From the NCBI GenBank assembly GCA_920105625.2, contig OV050031.1, positions 74,223,995 through 74,287,994 of the forward strand: DNA of 64,000 bases, given 5' to 3'. This document shows, in pieces, positions 60,447 to 64,000 of this stretch; within the stretch, counting starts at the first letter, position 1; the number at the start of each line of letters is the position of its first letter. Both the position numbers and the translations under genes were made by a program. The notes beneath the pieces are model-generated. The model had not been told where the DNA came from and did no database searches. It saw nothing but the letters and a program-made list of their open reading frames with translations. Source of the DNA: Clusia tigrina. Lineage: Eukaryota; Arthropoda; Insecta; Diptera; Clusiidae.

Positions 60447-61335
60447 AAGGCAGCAGACCTCCCCAATCGACAGCGGCAGCGACTGAGACGACTACAGAGA
60501 CGCCGACTGAGACGCCGACTGAGACGCCGATTTAGGTATATACGGGTAGATATAGGCATATAGAAGGCAGCAGACCCCCCAATCGATAGCGGCAACGACT
60601 GAGACTGAGACGCCTACAGAGACGCTGATAGAGGCTGCCACGCCGACTGAGACGCCGACTGTGGCAGATAGAAGTAGATATAGGCATAGAGAAGGCAGCA
60701 GACCCCCAATCGACTGCGGCAGCGACTGAGATGCCTACAGAGACGCTGACAGAGACTCTGGAAGAGGCTTCGACGCCGACTGAGACGCCGACTGAGGCAG
60801 ATAGGGGTAGATATGGGCATAGAGAAGGCAGCAGATCGACAGCAGCAGCGACTGAGACGCCTACACAAATGCTGACAGAGGCTGCGATGCCGACTGAGAC
60901 GCCGACTTAGACACCGACTCCGACGCCGACTGAGGCAGATAGGGGTAGATATTGGCGTAGAGAAGGCAGCAGACCCCCCAATGGAAAGCGGCAGTGACTG
61001 AGACACCTATAGAGACGCTGACAGAGGCTGCGACGCCGACTGAGACGCCGATTGAGACGCCGAATTAGACGCCGATATAGGCATAGAGAAGGCAGCAGAC
61101 CCCCCGAATCGACAGCAGCTACGACTGAGACGCCTACAGAGACGTTGACAGAGGCTGCGACGCCGACTGAGGCAGATAGGGGTAGATATAGGCATAGAGA
61201 AGGCAGCAGACCATCCAATCGACAGCGGCAGCGACTGAGATGCCTTCAGGGACGCTGAAAGAGGCTACGACGCCGACTGAGACGCCGACTGAGGCAGATA
61301 GGGGTAGATATAGGCGCAGAAAAGACAGCAGACCC
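60447..61335 (+). repeat. Higher-order satellite block C (partial third copy)
   Basis: This starts with the same landmarks as A and B (CCGATTTAGGTATATACGGG at about 60527) and follows B for about 0.9 kb, then departs into differently ordered monomers near 61335. The right limit is approximate. Confidence 0.75.
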
Positions 61336-64000
61336 CCCAAATCGACAGCGGCAGCGACTGAGACACCTACAGATACGCTGACAGAGGCTGCGACGCCGAC
61401 TGAGGCAGATAGGGGTAGATATAGGTCTAGAGAAGGGAGCAGACCCCCCTTAATCGACAGCGGCAGCGACTGAGACACCTACAGAGACTGTGAAAGAGGC
61501 TTCGACGCCGACTGAGGAAGATAGGGGTAGATATAAGCATAGAGAAGGCAGCAGACCCCCCAATCGACAGCGGCAGCGACTGAGACGCCTACAGAGACGC
61601 TGACAGAGAATCTGAAAGAGGCTTCGACGAAGACTGAGACGCCGACTGAGACGCCGACTTAGACGCCGACTGAGACGCCGACTGAGGCAGATAGGGGTAG
61701 ATATAGGCATAGAGAAGGCAGCAGACCCCCCAATCGACAGCGGCAACGACTGAGACGCCTACAGAGACGCTGACAGAGACTCTGAAAGAGGCTTCGACGC
61801 CGACTGAGACGCCGACTGAGGCAGATAGGGGTGGGTATAGGCATAGAGAAGGTAGCAGAAACCCCAATCGACAGCGGCAGCGACTGAGACACCTACAGAG
61901 ACGCTGACAGAGGCTGCGACGCTGACTGAGGCAGATAGGGGTAGACATAGGCATAGAGAAGGCAGAAGTCCACCCAATCGACAGCGGCAGCGACTGAGAC
62001 ACTTACAGAGACGCTGACAGGGGCTGCGACGCCGACTGAGACACCGACTGAGGCAGATAGGGGTAGATATAGGCATAGTGAAGGCAGCAGACCCACCCTT
62101 AATCGACAGCGGCAGCGACTGAGACGACTACAGATACGCTAACAGAGGCTGCGACGCCGACTGAGACGCCGACTGAGGTAGATAGGAGTAGATTTAGGTA
62201 TAGAGAAGGCAGTAGACCCACCAATCGACAGCGGCAGCGCCTGAGACGCCTACAGGGACGCTGACATAGGCTGCGACGCCGACTGTGACGCCGAATGAGG
62301 CAGATAGGAATAGATATAGGCACAAAGAAGACAGCAGACCCCCAAATCGACAGCGGCAGCGACTGAGACGCCTACAGAGATGCCTACAGAGACTCTGAAA
62401 GAGGCTTAGACGCCGACTGAGGAAGATAGGGGTAGAAATTGGCATAGAGCAGGCAGCAGACCCCCCCAATCGACAGCGGCAGCGACTGAGGCGCCTACAG
62501 AGACGCTAACAGAGACTCTGAAAGAGGCTTCGACGCCGACTGAGACGCCGACTGAGGCAGATAGGGGTGGGTATAGGCATAGAGAAGGCAGCAGAAACCC
62601 CAATCGACAGCGGCAGCGACTGAGACACCTACAGAGACGCTAACAAAGGCTGTGGCGCCGACTGAGACGCCGACTGAGTCAGATAGGGGTAGATATAGGC
62701 ATAGAGAAGGCAGCTGACCCCCAATCGCCAGCGGCAACGACTGAGACGCCTGCAGAGACACTGACAGAGGCTGCGACGAAGACTGAGACGCCGACTGAAG
62801 CACATTGGGATAGATATTGCCATAGAGAAGGCAGCATACCCCCCAAATCGACAGCGGCAGCGACTGAGACACTTACAGAGATGCTGACAGAGGCTGCGAC
62901 GCCGACTGACACACCGACTGAGGCAGATAGGGGTAGATATAGGCATAGTGAAGGCAGCAGACCCCCCCTTAATCGACAGCGGCTGCGACTGAGACTACTA
63001 CAGAGACGCTCACAGAGGCTGCGACGCAGACTGAGACGCCGACTGAGGCAGATAGGAGTAGATATAGGCATAGAGAAGGCAGCTGACCCCCAATCGACAG
63101 CGCCAACGACTGAGACGCCTACAGAGATGCTGACAGAGGCTGCGGCGCCGACTGAGGAAGATAGGGGTAGATATAGGTATAGAGAAAGCAGCAGACCCCC
63201 AATCGACAGCGGCAACGACGGAGACGCCGACTGAAGCACATCGGGATAGATATTGCCATAGAGAAGGCAGCAGACCCCACAATCGACAGCGGCAACGACT
63301 GAGACGCCTACAAAGACGCTGACAGAGGCTGCGATGCCGACTGAGACGCCGACTGAGGCAAATAGGAGTAGATATAGGCATAGACAAGGCAGCAGACCCC
63401 CAATCGACAGCGGCAACGACTGAGACGCCTACAAAGACGCTGACAGAGGCAGCGAAGCCGACTGAGACGCCGACTTAGGTAGATTAGGGTAGATATATGC
63501 ATAGAGAAGGCAGCAGACCATCCCAATCGACATTGACAGCGGCAACGACTGAGACGCCTACAGAAACGCTGACAGAGGCTGCGACGCCGACTGAGACGCC
63601 GACTGAGCAGACAGGGGTAGATATAGGCATAGAGAAGGCAGCAGATCGACAGCGGCAACGACTGAGACGCCTACAGAGACGCTGACAGAGGCTGCGACGC
63701 CGACTGAGACTCCGACTGAGACGCCGACTTAGGCAGATAGGGGTAGATATAGGCATAGAGAAGGCAGCAGACCCCACAATCGACAGCGGCAACGACTGAG
63801 ACGCCTACAAAGACGCTGACAGAGGCTGCGATGCCGACTGAGACGCCGACTGAGGTAGATTAGGGTAGATATATGCATAGAGAAGGCAGCAGACCACCCC
63901 AATCGACAGCGACAGCGGCAACGACTGAGACGCCTACAGAAACGCTGACAGAGGCTGAGACGCCGACTGAGGAAGATAGGGGTAGATATAGGCATAGAGA

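Larger units (their letters stand above)
41815..64000 (+). repeat. Tandem satellite array, segment 3
   Basis: This is the same monomer family and orientation as segments 1 and 2, running to the window end. Variants common here include units with GACCACCCAATCGACAGCGG and units with GAAGCACATTGGGATAGATA followed by TTGCCATAG, which are rare or absent in segment 1. Many units carry GACTCTGAAAGAGGCTTCGAC. No gene was recognised. A large higher-order duplication covers 47625 to about 61335. Confidence 0.95.

Noticed and set aside
41795..64000. Long open frames on both strands of the right satellite, including Arg-rich + strand frames
   Set aside because: They repeat with the monomer period, overlap each other in every frame and duplicate with blocks A and B. 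There is no independent sign of coding.
9844..64000. CRISPR-like array
   Set aside because: The repeats are direct but the spacing parts are themselves repetitive. There are no unique spacers, no cas genes, and the setting is eukaryotic.

Overview
The window looks like repeat-rich, probably heterochromatic DNA of an insect, most likely a fly. This is inferred from three kinds of element: Ty3/gypsy retrotransposons with primer sites matching tRNA-Ser and tRNA-Arg, a Tc1/mariner relic of a type common in insects, and AT-rich element DNA set in a GC-rich tandem satellite. No host protein-coding gene and no tRNA or rRNA gene was found. About 70% of the window is one satellite family.

Layout. (1) 1-9843: a Ty3/gypsy element (element 1, + strand), cut by the window start inside its 5' LTR. 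It has gag with three zinc knuckles, pol (protease, RT, RNase H, integrase), a long non-coding 3' region, a polypurine tract and a 3' LTR. It is broken by loss of U5 and the primer site, a frameshift in gag and a stop codon near the end of pol. (2) 9844-32058: satellite, interrupted at 23657-24238 by an internally deleted mariner in an exact TA site. (3) 32059-35579: the 5' part of a second gypsy element (element 2, - strand), sister to element 1. It keeps a complete LTR, a tRNA-Ser primer site, a long leader and a broken gag, and is truncated against satellite. (4) 35580-36491: satellite. (5) 36492-41810: a third gypsy element (element 3, + strand) from another lineage, with two nearly identical LTRs and a 4-bp target duplication (one mismatch). 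It has gag, pol through part of RNase H, and no integrase. (6) 41811-64000: satellite, including a 6.4-kb block present twice in full and once in part.

The satellite monomer is about 122 bp, GC-rich and very T-poor on the + strand. Part of each monomer is itself made of 12-bp modules (GACGCCGACTGA and relatives), and their copy number varies. All array segments run in the same direction, so the elements inserted into a pre-existing head-to-tail array. T-poverty removes most stop codons from the - strand, which explains the many long but spurious open frames there.

The most notable functional signals are the gag-pol junctions. Elements 1 and 3 belong to different lineages, yet each carries the slippery heptamer G_GGA_AAC in the gag frame, a pol frame at -1, and a potential hairpin 8-10 nt downstream. 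In element 3 the two frames overlap by only 13 nt, so this heptamer is essentially the only possible shift site. Other points are a basic 131-codon ORF just after the primer site of element 3, an unrecognised 98-codon open frame in the leader of element 2, and a leader palindrome shared by elements 1 and 2.
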